From Boswellia sacra (Eukaryota > Streptophyta > Magnoliopsida > Sapindales > Burseraceae), in NCBI GenBank assembly GCA_013180625.2, contig SNVD02002303.1, positions 1 to 64,000 of the forward strand: a stretch of 64,000 nt of DNA. The letters are read 5' to 3'. Under the pieces are notes generated by a model, which saw only the letters and a list, made by a program, of their open reading frames with translations, was not told the origin of the DNA and made no database searches. Of the stretch, positions 10,503-22,948 are shown piece after piece. The number at the start of each line of letters is the position of its first letter. Position 1 is the first letter of the stretch. A program made the translations under genes and the position numbers.

Positions 10503-11539
10503 ATTGTGCACTCATCATCTCAAGGGTAACTTGAAGGCAACGTTCAAGGACAAGACTTTGTTGAAATTATACTACCAAGCTGCAAGGACATATCATTGTG
10601 CTGATTTCAACTATCATATGCGACAAATTGAATCGCATATGCCAGCAGCAACAACTTATCTTCGAGAGATCAGAGTCGAGAAATGGGCACGCTCACAGTT
10701 TCATGGTTGACGGTATAACATAATGACAACAAATATAGCTGAGTCGATGAACAGCTGTTTACGACACCATTGATTCCTCCTGGTGACGTTGTTAGCTGAT
10801 TATTTTTGGGCCAACTTGCAGAAATGGTTCTATGAGCATCGACAGCTGTTTGCTAACTCAGAATCACATCTCTCACCCTGGGCAAACAAGTTGATGGAGG
10901 AGCGTTTAAAAGAAGGAGAGCGTATGAGGGTTAGTGGTATATCTCTTACTATGTATAAGGTTAGAGGCAACGACCGTGTTTGCATTGTTGACATGCACGC
11001 GCGTACATGCACGTGCCGGGTGTTTGATCTTGACCAGCTTCCGTGTGCACATGTATTAGCGGTGTGCAAACATATGAATCTACTTACGTACCACGATTAT
11101 TGTTTCCATTGGTATACCACTGAAACATTGCTACATGCATATGCTCTCCCAGTAGTTCCTGTTGGAGTTAGTGAGGATTGGGTGGTTCCTGAGGAGGTTC
11201 GCAGTAGAGTGGTTCTCCCGCCAGTCATAAGGAGACCAGCCGGTCGTCCTCGGAGGAATCGAATCCCTTCTGTCGGAGAGTCTAGCTCTTCTCGAACTTG
11301 CGGGCGTTGTGGAAGTTCCGGGCATAATCGTCAAACTTGCCGAAACCCAGTTCCGCTGTACGACAGGGGATGATGTATACCAAATGTTGATGTTAGCAAC
11401 ATTGTCTATTTTGTTTATAACAATTCCTGAGCTTTTGAAATTAATATATTTCAGGTGTTGGATTTTGTCACTGTAAAGCAACATTACTGTATTAAACACA
11501 TCTTTATGTGCGTTGTCGTTAAGCTAAATAATCTCACCT

Positions 11540-12010
11540 GACGTTCAGCCGCAGAAGGTCCCTAGACCAAAAAATCATTACGAATCTTATTCGAAAACTC
11601 CAAAAAACGAGTGTTCTGCCTAAACGCTCGATGACACTCAATGGACGAAACTCGACGCTCGACAAACGAAATAGGACACAAAATGAAAATGAAAACGCGT
11701 GTTCTGCCCAAACGCTCAACGACACTCGACGTTAAAACTCGACGCTCGATCAACACGACACATGAAATATGACACAAATGAGCGAAGCTCGATCAACACG
11801 TCACACGAACCCTCGAAGCTCGATCAACACGTCACACGAACCCTCGAAGCTCGATCAGCACGTCACACGAATCCTTGAAGCTCGATCAGCATGTCAGACG
11901 AACCCTCGACTCTCGACCGTGACTCCGACAATTTAACTCGACCGTCGACACTCGAAGACTGACATGCGACACAAGAACTCAAACTTTAGGGTTTAAACAA
12001 ATCTCTCGAC
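11540..12010 (+). repeat. CTCGAC-rich repeat tract with 31-bp tandem copies
   Basis: Downstream of the MULE transposase the sequence is dense in CTCGAC, CTCGAT and GACACTCGA. Within it are about four 31-bp tandem copies (11785, 11816, 11847 and about 11878) containing GCTCGATCAACACGTCACAC. The complementary motif is in 12480-12605. It may be subterminal repeat of the MULE; I could not find its terminal inverted repeat. Confidence 0.75.
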
Positions 12011-12479
12011 CGTCACTTCTCGCTTCACACAAACTGACTCCTAAACACCGTGTTAACTCTCAAAATGCATAGAAACGCACAGACAACTGTTGGAACGCAA
12101 ACAGACGTGCATCGACAATCATCGGAACTCCAAGAGACGCAGACCACAGCACCCTTCGGCTTTGAGGTACGGCTTTGTCGTTGCTTTAGACATACTATTG
12201 ATGCCATGCATGTTGTTTTTGCACATTGGACGGACGTTTTGCCTTGTTTGATATGGGAACGCTCGGCGTAAACCGACTGACGCCGCGAGGCGCCGTCGCG
12301 AGGGCTGTAATAGGATTTTAATCGGATATTATATTATTGTGTTGACTTATTCGGTGGTTTTAGGGATGTTTAGTGATGTTTAGGCAGTTTATGTTTAGTG
12401 ATGTGGATGGAAATTGTATATTATCTGACTGGTTTCGTCGCCAGGTTGCCGGAAAGGCGCTGCGATTTTTTGTAGTGAC

Positions 12480-12605
12480 ACTCGACACTCGGCAAACGAG
12501 TGTTGTCGAGTGTTGTCGAGTCATGTCGAGATTTATCGAGTCCTTTCGAGTCTCGTCGGGTGTTGTCGAGTCATGTCGAGTTGTCGAGCTTTGTCGAGCG
12601 TTTAG
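12480..12605 (+). repeat. GTCGAG repeat tract, inverse of the upstream one
   Basis: A run of GTGTTGTCGAGT and GTCATGTCGAG variants, the reverse complement of the CTCGAC words at 11540-12010, so the two tracts could pair. Lies just before the DUF1985-like ORF. Confidence 0.75.
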
Positions 12606-12690
12606 TCAGTTTGCATGGTTTATTGCTGTTTTTTTTTCCTTTTTGCGGCATATTGAACTATAACGGCCTTGTTTTTGCCATTTAAAGCAA

Positions 12691-12907
12691 ATGGCTGGTG
12701 AATTTGGACTGTCCTTCATCCTTAAGACACTAGATAAGGAGCACTACCATGCGGTGATCACAAACATGGCAAGTTGGGACTGTGTACAATGGATCCGGGT
12801 GAACTTCAGTGCGAGGCAGCAGGAGATGTTTCGCGGTACATGTTTTGGATTTATCCTAGACATCCGTCGGCTCTCCTATCCATCTCAATTGATGCACCAC
12901 GTGCTTC
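12691..12907 (+). pseudogene. Truncated DUF1985-like ORF
   Basis: From ATG 12691 the ORF reads MAGEFGLSFILKTL ... QEMFRGTCFGFILDIRRLSYPSQLMHHVLQ, which matches the general pattern of the plant DUF1985 domain (Cys-Phe-Gly, hydrophobic-Leu-Asp, then a Ser-x-x-Leu-hydrophobic-His-His segment). In plants this domain is often found in MULEs that carry Ulp1-like proteases, and the MULE transposase just upstream agrees. The ORF runs into LTR-element sequence at about 12908, so its last codons (ALCHRDE) are transposon-derived, and the remainder of the gene is lost. Confidence 0.55.
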
Positions 12908-15824
12908 AACAAGCACTTTGCCATAGGGATGAGTAGGATCATATGTCCTCTATGATATCTTAAAATAGTTGTGCTAAATAAGTCACACGGTATGGATTGT
13001 TTCTACCCATTGAACCTCCTTCATGGTATCTCCAATCATAGAGGTTGAGTTACTTCCCTAGGTGACTCCTTTCGAGCTTAAGCACAACCCTCTCGACAAT
13101 TTAATCAATTGATTAATTGAATATAGCATGTTGAGATTTTTTATGAATGTGCATTCAATCAATAATTGCTTCAACTAGCTCTCTTAATCTAATTGCATTA
13201 ACTTTCTAACAAAAAGAATTTTACAGAGCACAAGAATATCAAAGGCGCAATAGAGAAAATTTAAGGAGCACTTCAGCTCGTCCCTATTTGTTAGCAAGTC
13301 CCGTCTCCGTCTAACCATCTTGTAAGTAATAATCTTTTCAAACTCGTACACAAAATTAATAATCATTTAATAAATTATAACATCACTTTTTTCCCATAAT
13401 ATATAGAAAACCCCCACATTAAGAAACATTTTGCACTGATAGTAACTCCACATTAAGAAATATTTAATGCTCTACACAAAATATTAATAGTCTAACTTGT
13501 TAAACTTTAAAACCATAGAAATATCAATTAAACTTACTATCGTTATCATTTTGCAAAATTAATATATAATAATAATATGAAACTTCTTGAAAATCAAAAC
13601 CCCCACATTAACAAAATATATATTACTACTCCAATAAACACAATATATAACTCATATATATTTAATAATAATTAATAGCATTTATACCACAATTTTATTC
13701 AATGTAGTGACATAAGTTATCACAATACACTATTAATCTTCTTAACATATTCTAGAATTCACAAGACATTACAAATAACTAGAATGCAATAATTGTAGTA
13801 ATTATTAACACATATACATTATGAACAAAAAAGAAGTAATTAGCAGCAAACCTAGTCAACTAATTATAAATAAAAATACTGCATGGTCACATATTTTGAA
13901 ACTCATATTTTTCTTAATGATTACAAAATGATAAATAATAGAACAAATGAGTAATTACACTCAATAAATTCATTATAACTCTAAATCAAACTTTTAATTG
14001 TTCATTAAAAATTTAACTCTTGCACTACCACAAACTAGTATGTTGCAAACAAATGTATATTAAAGTAGCAACATAAGTAATAATGTGCAACTCCTTAAAT
14101 CATGATTATAAAGTTTAATAACTTCCGATATCTTAGATAACCATAATAAAATATTAATTTATAGCACATCACCATGCATATTACGAATTGAAACATGTAA
14201 TAATTTAACGTATACAAGTAACATACAAATTGAATATTTAACTAATTCATAATGAACACACAAAACATAACTCTCATATATTTAATAAGTAACCAATATC
14301 AGAAACAATAAATTTTAATATAAATAATATTTGTATGGTTGAAATAAAGCAACAATAAGAATATTTATGTTACCTTCTTGACACTTTAAGGTACTATACT
14401 TACAAGATTGTTGTTGGAAAGTATGCTACTGATCAATTCAACCTAAACTATTTTAACTGCAACTTTTATGTTTAACAATTTCACAACATTAAAAATTCTA
14501 TTAATAAATACACAAGAAAATATATAAAATAGCCACGTACTTAAGAGACTCTAAAAATATAAGACATTTTTTTTCTTCTAGCTACATGTAGCATGTATTA
14601 AAACATGATAAAGATGCATTGCAATTTTTGTTTATATCTTAAGCATAGATGATCAATTTTTACCCATAATCATATGTCAATAATAATTCAATATATATAA
14701 TCTACAATATGTATTCACAACATTCAAATAACTAATCATCATGCCTTTGTATTTCATTAAAATAGATCTAATAAAAAGTATTGCACATCTATATATTAAG
14801 TAAAATTTAAAGCATTAAAAAGAAAATATTGCACCATACATTATCTACTCACTCAAGCTTATAACTTATGTCATATCTACAATATGACATCAATAAATTT
14901 ATTAATATTAAACTCTAAGATCTTATATGTGTAGCACTTGATACATTTTTGCAAAAACTAAAACAAGTTTATACATACAAGTATATTTGCAATATAAACA
15001 CAAAACACAATTTATATATTAACAATATTGTAATCAAACAAGAAAAATTTTGGAATAATTAAAACATTCATAACAATATGAACACCTCTACAAAGGCAAA
15101 TGAATACAACAATGTCATATGATAAACAAAATATGAAGTAAACATATTTTAGAAAATTTTTTATAAATTACTACCAATAATAAATCAAGATGCCAATTAG
15201 ACAAACAATAAAATACATGAGACACTTGTTGGCTTTAGATTGTTAGAAATATTTATAATAAATTTAAATAATATAATCAAACAATAACATATTGAAGAAA
15301 TAATAAAATATAAATTAGATTAAATAACAATACATTAAATAAATAGAACAAGTAAAGAAATAAGAGTAAGAAATATGTGGCTTGAGCACTTGGAAGGCAT
15401 GTCAAAGGCATTGTCCTAAAATCAAAGTGTCCTCCCCTCGTGCGGGTCATATTGCTACTCAATGGCTTTAAGATACAACCTAATGCTCACAGCCTATCTT
15501 CTCAATAAGCACAATCTCTGAAAGAAAATAACATGTTTTCATGTATCGCAGTTAACTCAAAATCATAAAAATACTCAAAAGTATATCATTGTCATGTTAG
15601 AACATTTGAAACTCCTTTATATAGTAGTCTTTTAGCCAAGTAAATTATAAATTAAATCTCTTGTAACTTCTAAGCCATAATATTCTTAATAAAAATATAT
15701 ACGGTACAAATAATAAGAATTGTAACTTATGTTTTTCTTGTATTTATAACTCTTAAAATTAATTTCATAGTAAAACTTATAACTCGTGATTTAAAACTAA
15801 GTTTCAATTCTTTTATCTCCAACA
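12908..15824 (-). mobile_element. Partial non-coding LTR element, copy 2
   Basis: Inverse, diverged copy of the element at 22367-25953. It keeps the 5' LTR (15241-15824) and the internal region corresponding to 22949-24928. It ends abruptly at 12908, lacking the last ~450 bp of internal DNA and the whole 3' LTR. Very AT-rich, with no coding signal. Confidence 0.85.
15241..15824 (-). repeat. 5' LTR of the partial LTR element copy 2
   Basis: On the minus strand it begins TGTTGGAGATAAAAG and ends TTTCTAACA, as in the LTRs at 22367-22948 and 25376-25953. Confidence 0.85.
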
Positions 15825-16837
15825 CAATTTGCCTCCACCGAAAGATATATATATCCTGGAAATCTTGTTCATGAGCTTACAGGTACTTTTCAACTATTTA
15901 CATTTTCGAAATGGAAGTTCAATTTGTCCAGAAATCACTAGTTTCATAGTAGAGTTAATCAACAAAATTGATGCTACTATATTCCTATCTTGCTTTCGTA
16001 AATCACCAAAGGAAAAGAAAAATGATGTTAGTATAATATATGTTATGTTAAAAGGCAAGAGAATTGGATGTTGTAGTAAGCTTTAACTCCTTTAACTCAC
16101 CAAAAAAATAATAATAATAATAATAACAAGAAGAACAAGAAAGACCTCATTTTAATACAAGTTACCGAAAAACCAAGCTTCTTTTGTTTTTATGGCTCTC
16201 CTGAGTATAAGTCTGCACTAGTGCCTTGGGCCATTAGTTTGGTATTCTCTAGGACCAATTTTTGTGATCAAATTGTAGGAGCCAAATGATCGTACACGAG
16301 TTAATAATAGGCTTTGCATAAGAACTTGGGATCATTCTCTTGGGTGGGTGATCTCTCCTATATATTCTCTTTACCACTTAATTACTTTTAGCACTTTTTA
16401 GTAGGGGCATGCGTCTGTTTCAAAGACTTGATTTTACGTATTCTATGTCAATTGTATTAGAGCTTTTGAAGTTTTAGACCAACTTTTTCACTATTGTGTA
16501 AGGGCTGACGTGTGCTTCATGCACGTGTCAGGGCTGTTGCAGAGGCAGAAAGAGGAAACATATGTGCCGCAAGCATCGCCAAGATAAAATCTGATAAATC
16601 TAGACTAATTAATTGAAGTTCCTTGTCTTGAACATTTTGTTTCTTTCCTCCAAAAGGTAACATTCATGTCTGTAGAAGAATGTAAACGGTTGATGAAAAT
16701 AACCAATGCCTTTGCTATTGCTTTTTCATTAAATCCTTTCTGAATGCTTTTTCATTAACTGTAATTGATCTGGATAATTGATGTAACATATAAACTTTTG
16801 ATCTTTTGATTACTGTCTTGAATTTATACTTTAATTA
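15825..16837. other. No gene recognised
   Basis: AT-rich DNA with an ATA microsatellite near 16108-16128. An 85-codon frame at 15829-16086 has no recognisable motif and lacks an ATG start. Confidence 0.6.
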
Positions 16838-17775
16838 GTTTATGCACATTGGATAAGAAACTCTTGGAGGAAATTCAGGCAATCACTCAAAAAGGATTTC
16901 AATATTAAAATAAAGAAAAAATTTGATGTATCATGGTTTTAGGAATAACTAACAAAAATAGATATAAAAAATTTAAACTTCACAAAAAACAAATATAATT
17001 TCGAATCAAAGCCGGTCTTCTTTTTTAATATAAGCTCTTAAACAAATCATGATTCATCAAATCAATACACTTCAAACATTGAGATTGAATCCAATATTTC
17101 TTATTTCAAAATAATATAATATATATACATGCATACCTGTGTGTGTGGGTGTGTGTGTTAAAATTGATCTTAATAATCGAAAATGTATTAATTTAATATA
17201 TGAAAAATGTGATGCAATGGGTTTACATAGTTTTCATTTTCAACCCCAACAGGGTAGGCTCATGCTCTGTTCCTAATCGGGCCCAATTAAATCCATCAAC
17301 AGCAATCATTATTCCTCTTTCGTTCGTGGTGATAACCATATAATATTCATATAACCTAAATATTATAAACATATTATTATAATAAATTATATAATAAAAA
17401 TTTATTAAAAAAAATAAAAATAGATAAGAGATGTTATATCTTTAATATAATTTTATCATTTAAATTATACTGTAAAATTTATATTATATGAATATTATAA
17501 ATATATTATTATCGATTTACAATTTACATCTACTTGGTTACTTTAAATTTCTGATCTATTTTTCCTTAAACTTGAAGCAGACAAAATACAAATTGCTTTA
17601 GCTGTTTTGAAAACATTTTATAAAAACCTAAAAATAATTTTAAATCAATTACAAAAATATTAGAATTTAATTAAAATATTAAAAATAAAATAGATTTTGG
17701 ATGACAAAATAAACAAACAATAATAATAATAGAGTCACAGATCCAGTGGAGAAGATAAGCCAAGCAAAAGAGAAG

Positions 17776-19080
17776 GTGGAGAAGATGAACAAGGCGTTTG
17801 AGAAGGTGAAGATGCTGGTGGGAATGGAGGCTGATGACGAAGGATCAGAAGCAGCCACCACCGCCGCCGCTGCAGAGAGTAACAGCTCTTTCGCTTTAAC
17901 CACCAAAAAGGTCCTTCGTTTTTGCCCAGTCTAGTCTTTTCTCTCTCTATTTCACTCCTGTAGTGCGTTATCTCAAATGGGTATTGAGTCTTTTTGTTAT
18001 ATAGAGAGAGTAGAGAGTGTTAATGTGGTAGTTTCTTAAAGTAGAAACTCTTTGGCTGGTGGGACTTATTTGAGTGTTTTTGATACGGGTTTGGTTTTTC
18101 CTATAGCGAAGCTATAAATATTGTGGAAGCTGGTCACATCTTCTTTGATAAGTGATTCAAATACTGATCCACGAATGTGCAAGAGATTTTGTTGGAGATT
18201 TTTTCTGTTCTAATTGGAATGCGTAGATGGTGAGTTGATTGGATGGTTTCTCACCGTGTTGAATGATTATTAGAAGCCATCATGGATGTTATATGTACAA
18301 ATCTGGGCGTCTCTAGGATGAATTGTAGTTCAAATGATAGCTTAGCAAGCTTATTCTTTAATGTGTTTGGCAAGGAAAGCAATCTCTCCGAGAAGCATGC
18401 TTACGTATTTCTAGCATGGACTCTCATGTCTGTATACCAAGTTAGAGGGAACTTGCTCACTGTCTTAAAGGTTAAGAATGGCTTATAAAATTCAACTATG
18501 GTTCAAGGGTATGGGCAACTATTGCGACTAAACACGCATTTTTAGGCCTCAAATGACAATTTTTAGGGCCTTAATCTTGACCTGAGTGATCATCAAGGTG
18601 CTAAACTAATCACGACATTGCAGTGTGGGTCCTCATATCTGCTTTATGTGTCCTCTTAATTCTGATACACTTAGAACACACGAAAATTCATTTAAGAGTG
18701 TTTACACATGGCAATGAGTGCTTCAGGTTGATAATGACAAGGCTCTCACAAATTTCTTGAAATTTTTACTGGTGGTTTGTATGGTTGCTTCTAAAAGCTA
18801 AGTTGGCTGATTTACTTTGTGGAATTTGTAAATTAGAACATCAGTGTTGGTACTTGGTTGAGATTGACAAAACATGCCTTTACTTTTTCCTATGCTTATG
18901 TGTACTTTTATTATTCAGTCGTATTCTTGTTTTGATTGAAAATATTACTTTTTATATAATGTGTTTTAAGGTCAGAAGTATTACTTCTTATTATTTTCCA
19001 ACTAATCCCTTTGTTACATTAAATAGGGGATATATGGTTTGCCATATGCTTGTCTGTGGGCTTATTCTGTATACTATTGG
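17776..19080 (+). pseudogene. SFT2-like pseudogene (exons 1-2 only)
   Basis: Copy of the 5' part of the SFT2 gene at 38398. Exon 1 (17776-17910) encodes EKMNKAFEKVKMLVGMEADDE, but the start ATG has become GTG and 30 bases are deleted in frame before the splice donor. Exon 2 (about 19027-19080) has lost one T (frameshift), and its donor is GC instead of GT. Exons 3-6 have no counterpart here. Non-functional as an SFT2 protein. Confidence 0.9.
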
Positions 19081-20373
19081 CAAGTTTAACCATGAAACTC
19101 AGCAATCCATCTTTCATTCCTGAGTTTTCTGTATGATTGCCCTTGCTATAAGAGTGGAGTTCACATTATTTGTCCCGAAAAAAAAAAAGAACTTTTGGGA
19201 AGAATGTTGATTTATTACATTTTTTTATGTTAAAGAGTCATAGTGGTGAATGAAAGATGTATTGTTGAATCAATAGATTGAATTATTCCAAATTCCAATC
19301 AAACATTATTGTTCAAGTATGGCAAGGGAAGACTTTGCTAAGCACTGAATGTTATTACCCCTCAGGCATTTTGCCGTGAATCATCACAGTCCTATAATTT
19401 CATTGACTAATAAGATTATCAATTGAATTTGTAGTTCCATTTTAAACTATTGAAAAAGGATAAGCCATGCTTTTTCCATTACATGGGCTGACCCTGTATT
19501 AGGATTTATTGGACTTAGAAGAGGGGGATAGGAGTGGTATTACTTATGTAAATGAATAATTGATTGGACTTTTCCCTTTCATGGTACCGTTTCTTGGCTT
19601 TGTTATCATACTCAATTTAGCACCTCAAATTTGCAATGGTACGTGATTTCTAATAATCCAAACTAAAGGGCAGTGAATAACTTTCATGTGGTTATAAGTG
19701 GTTCATACCCAAAATTCACTAGCTAGCAGCAAGTTATAGTAAAACTAACGCATGTAAAATTCATCGATTATCTTAAACACCCACATTTATGTTTTTGTTT
19801 TAGCGATGTTTGAGTTTTTCATCTGTTAACTAGATTATTGAGCCAAACTCTCTAGATCAAAGTATTCACACAAACTTGTCAAGGACAATTTATTCATTTT
19901 TCACTTTCAATATACTTGGTTGCATTTTAAACACAATTTACTTTTATGAACACTTTTGTTTTTTTTTGCTGAGAACTTTTCTTCCTTCATTGAAGAGACT
20001 ATGTTAGGGGTATCATAATGAATAACTTATTCCCATAATCGGTATAAATTACCATTTCTCCTGCTACAATATCTTGAGTGTCTTCAGCAAGTACGGTGAA
20101 GAAATGTCCGACGCAACCATTTTTTAGTATCATGTCATCTCTGTATCATAAAGTTTATTACATAGAGTTACTTAATTGGTATCAAATAATACACAGAGCT
20201 ACAGTAATTACGTGAGGAGTGTGTGACTTTATGCTTCGTAAGCAATAATTACTTCTTATGATCAGTACATTCTCTGTTATTGAGCAGTGTTTGCATTGAT
20301 TATTGCTATTATTGGTTTAATACTTGAATTAGCATTTATAGATACAGCGCCCTCCTGGAAGGTACCAAGTCAC

Positions 20374-20453
20374 GAAAGTTTGGAAGTTTTACGTCTAAAC
20401 TAATACAGGTGGTGGTACAAATCCAAAATATTCCAAGAGAAATACACTTTTAT
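20374..20453 (-). repeat. Micro-inverted segment within the duplication
   Basis: These ~80 bases match the reverse complement of 41063-41143, while sequence on both sides matches in direct orientation (GGTACCAAGTCA before, ATTATTATTATTA and GAAACTGGTTTAGA after). One copy has undergone a local inversion. Confidence 0.85.
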
Positions 20454-20590
20454 AGTTATTAATATTATCATTATTATTATTATTACTTTTGTGAAACTGG
20501 TTTAGACATCTTTTCCCATGGTGTACCAGATCTAAACTGTTATATGTTCGAAATCATGTTGTGTGTTATGCTTTAAGTAAGTTTTATATT

Positions 20591-21504
20591 GAAATTACTT
20601 GTGTCGTGAGGTATACTATCACAAGTGATTTCAAAGTTTGCAATATTCGAGTTTCTTTTGTTACGCCATCATGAAGGGGTGAGAACAAACTGTCTGTCAT
20701 CCCCTTAAGGCCAGAGGTGTAAAAGGAAGGACAAAATTACCATGAAATTTGCCTCTATATATGCATTCTATATTTTCCATTACACTCCTGTTTAGAGTAA
20801 TTTGATCTGTCTTGTCTCATTCTTATAATAAACTTTGTGTTTTCTAGTTTATGTAGCTAAATCGCACCCGGTATGCTTCCAGTATTCTGTTCATATGCTT
20901 GGGCATCCAGGCATTGTGTAAATAAGCTGCTTCTTAGTTTCATACCATCATATATAGCATCAGCTTATTGATGCCATCATTCTCTGCCAAGAATAGCTGT
21001 ACAGGATTTATGTTCCTTTTTACAGGAATTGCTGTAATGTAACTGTGACTCAATGTGAATCCAATTTATCAGAAGCAAATGCTTGGTTATTCTTAATTTT
21101 GAGCTGTTAAGTTGTTGCCAAAAGTAGTGAATTATAAGCAACAAAGCATCCAAGCTTCATACGAATGCATTACAGATTGTCTTCAGAGCTCTTTATACAC
21201 TTGTAACGATTTTCTTTACATTATGGTTGATGTTTGTCATGTCAATCAATCACTGTAACAAATTTAAAATTTGGTAATGTTATCTGACAAATATAAGTGG
21301 GAAAGAATGGTGTTCGAAATCAATGTAGACGCTAACCGTATCAGTTTCTAAAATTATTGAATTAACCAGAAAAAGGTAAGTGTTACAACTTACAAGATAG
21401 GAATTGTCCCACTAAACATACGAACCAAAATTGAAGTATTCAGTTACACGTATGTACTCAACTCAACAAGAATATATCTACAGGCAAAAAAACAAAATTA
21501 AACT
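20591..21504. other. No gene recognised
   Basis: AT-rich intergenic DNA beyond the end of the duplication; nothing identifiable on either strand. Confidence 0.6.
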
Positions 21505-22366
21505 CTATCTACGATATACATGGAACATAGAAGATTGAACAGTTGTAGGAACAAAGTAACCAGGAGGATTTAAAGGCCTCCTGCAGTAAAAAACTACTGT
21601 AAGAAGAGGAGGAAAAGGCAATGGCTCGTAGTAAACAGGCACCTTAACGATGTTCTCGGGTTGGATCCTGATCTCAAGCCCATACAAATAACCTAAGAAA
21701 ATCTGTTCATCAATTCCAAAAACTTGCTTGACCTTCGCATGCTGTCAACAAACTGTCTCAACCAGCGTTGTGAGCATCACCGCATCTTTCAACTCCCAGA
21801 ATACTAGCCATTCTGCTCAACCCAATTTCACCGCCTTTACAGTGCCTCCCCACAAACTTGATATCGAAAACACTCCCAATCAACCCCGAAACCTCCTTCA
21901 CAAAATCAAGAAATGTTCTTGGCATCTTCTTGTTGTTGCCCAGAAGCTTCAGAATGTAAGCCAGGTCATATAGCCCATGAAAAGTAATCCATTTCAAGTT
22001 TCCATGCCTCGACAGAGCCCATAAAAACTTACTCATAAACGTATTGCCTTGAATCCCATCTCTCCTTATCTTGTCAAAATCAAAGCCATTCCTTTTGAGA
22101 AGATTTCTCGAAGCTTCCACATATGGGTCTGTGTTAAGATCGAAATCAGACAAATTGAACTCCCACGTGAAACCGAGGTTGCCATTTGCATCAGAAGATG
22201 TGACTCCAAGTTGGATCATCTTCAAGTTGTCTACATTGAACTTCATGTTACTGTAACGCTCCTCCTCTAATGTATCTCTTGGCGTGCTTCGAAGGAAGCC
22301 AGGAAACTCGGTGTCGACAGAGAGCAGATTATACTGGTATAAACACCGATCAAACACCAGCAATTC

Positions 22367-22948
22367 TGTCGGACATAAAAAGGTTTAAAATAAAAATTTA
22401 CACCATGGGTTACAAAAATTATTTGGAGATTAATTTCATATGTTACAAGTATAATAAAAATATGAGTTAGCACACTTATTATTTATAAAGTTTATATTTT
22501 TATTAAGAATATGATGACTTAAAAATTATAAGAAATTTAATTTGTAACTTACTTGGTTAAGAGCCTACTGTATAAAAGAGTCTCAAAGGTTCTAACATCG
22601 ACATGATATATTTTGAGTATTTTATGATTTTGAGCAACTACGATACATGAAGGCAGGTTATTTTCTTCCGGTAATCGTGCTCATCGAGAAGATAGGCTGT
22701 GAGCATTGGGTTGTATCTTGAAGCCCTTGAGTACCGATATGACCCGTATGAGGGGAGGACTCTTTGGTTTTAGGATAATATCTTTGACATGTCTTCCAAG
22801 TGCTCAGGCCACATATTTCTTAATCTATCTCTTTACTTGTTCTATTTATTTAATTAATTGTTATGTTAATATAATTTATATTTTATTATTTCTTCAATAT
22901 GTTATTGTTTGATTATATTATTTAAATTTATTATAAATATTCCCAACA
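22367..22948 (+). repeat. 5' LTR of the non-coding LTR element
   Basis: Starts TGTCGGACATAAAAAGG and ends TTCCCAACA. More diverged from its partner than the Athila-1 LTRs are from each other. Confidence 0.9.

Larger units (their letters stand above)
3..11373 (+). pseudogene. MULE (MuDR-type) transposase pseudogene, split by Athila-1
   Basis: Transposase of a Mutator-like element. The frame is open to the left window edge, so the 5' end is missing. In order one reads an acidic Asp/Asn-rich stretch (3-230), the MuDR N-terminal DNA-binding domain (about 470-720, with CKWCLRA), then the DDE catalytic core with its first Asp in VIAVDGS (about 1060) and a second Asp in IFDCHHS (about 1250). The gene is interrupted at 1313 by the Athila-1 insertion and resumes at 10508 in the same frame once one target-site copy is ignored. 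The 3' part holds TTNIAESMNS (about 10730), a SWIM zinc finger (CTCRVFDLDQLPCAH, about 11010) and a terminal zinc knuckle (CGRCGSSGHNRQTC, about 11300). Damage independent of the insertion: a one-base deletion near 1074 giving a stop, and in-frame stops at 10708-10710 and 10771-10773. It is therefore inactive. Family assignment is secure from the domain order. Confidence 0.93.
16838..20590 (+). repeat. Segmental duplication, copy A (diverged)
   Basis: Collinear with 37725-41210: both begin around TTATGCACATTGGATAAG / TTATGCATATTGGATAAG and share exon 1 to intron 2 of the SFT2 gene. Divergence is moderate with many small indels. Copy A carries the broken gene and is the derived or relaxed copy. 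Confidence 0.9.

Noticed and set aside
15829..16086. 85-codon frame as a gene
   Set aside because: No ATG start, no motif, adjacent to an LTR end; may be a relic but unsupported.
17340..17520. AT-rich inverted repeat possibly a MITE
   Set aside because: Inverted arms are short, purely A/T, with no identifiable target duplication.
18282..19123. Frames inside the duplicated SFT2 intron
   Set aside because: Not conserved as coding in the partner copy at 38960-39790.
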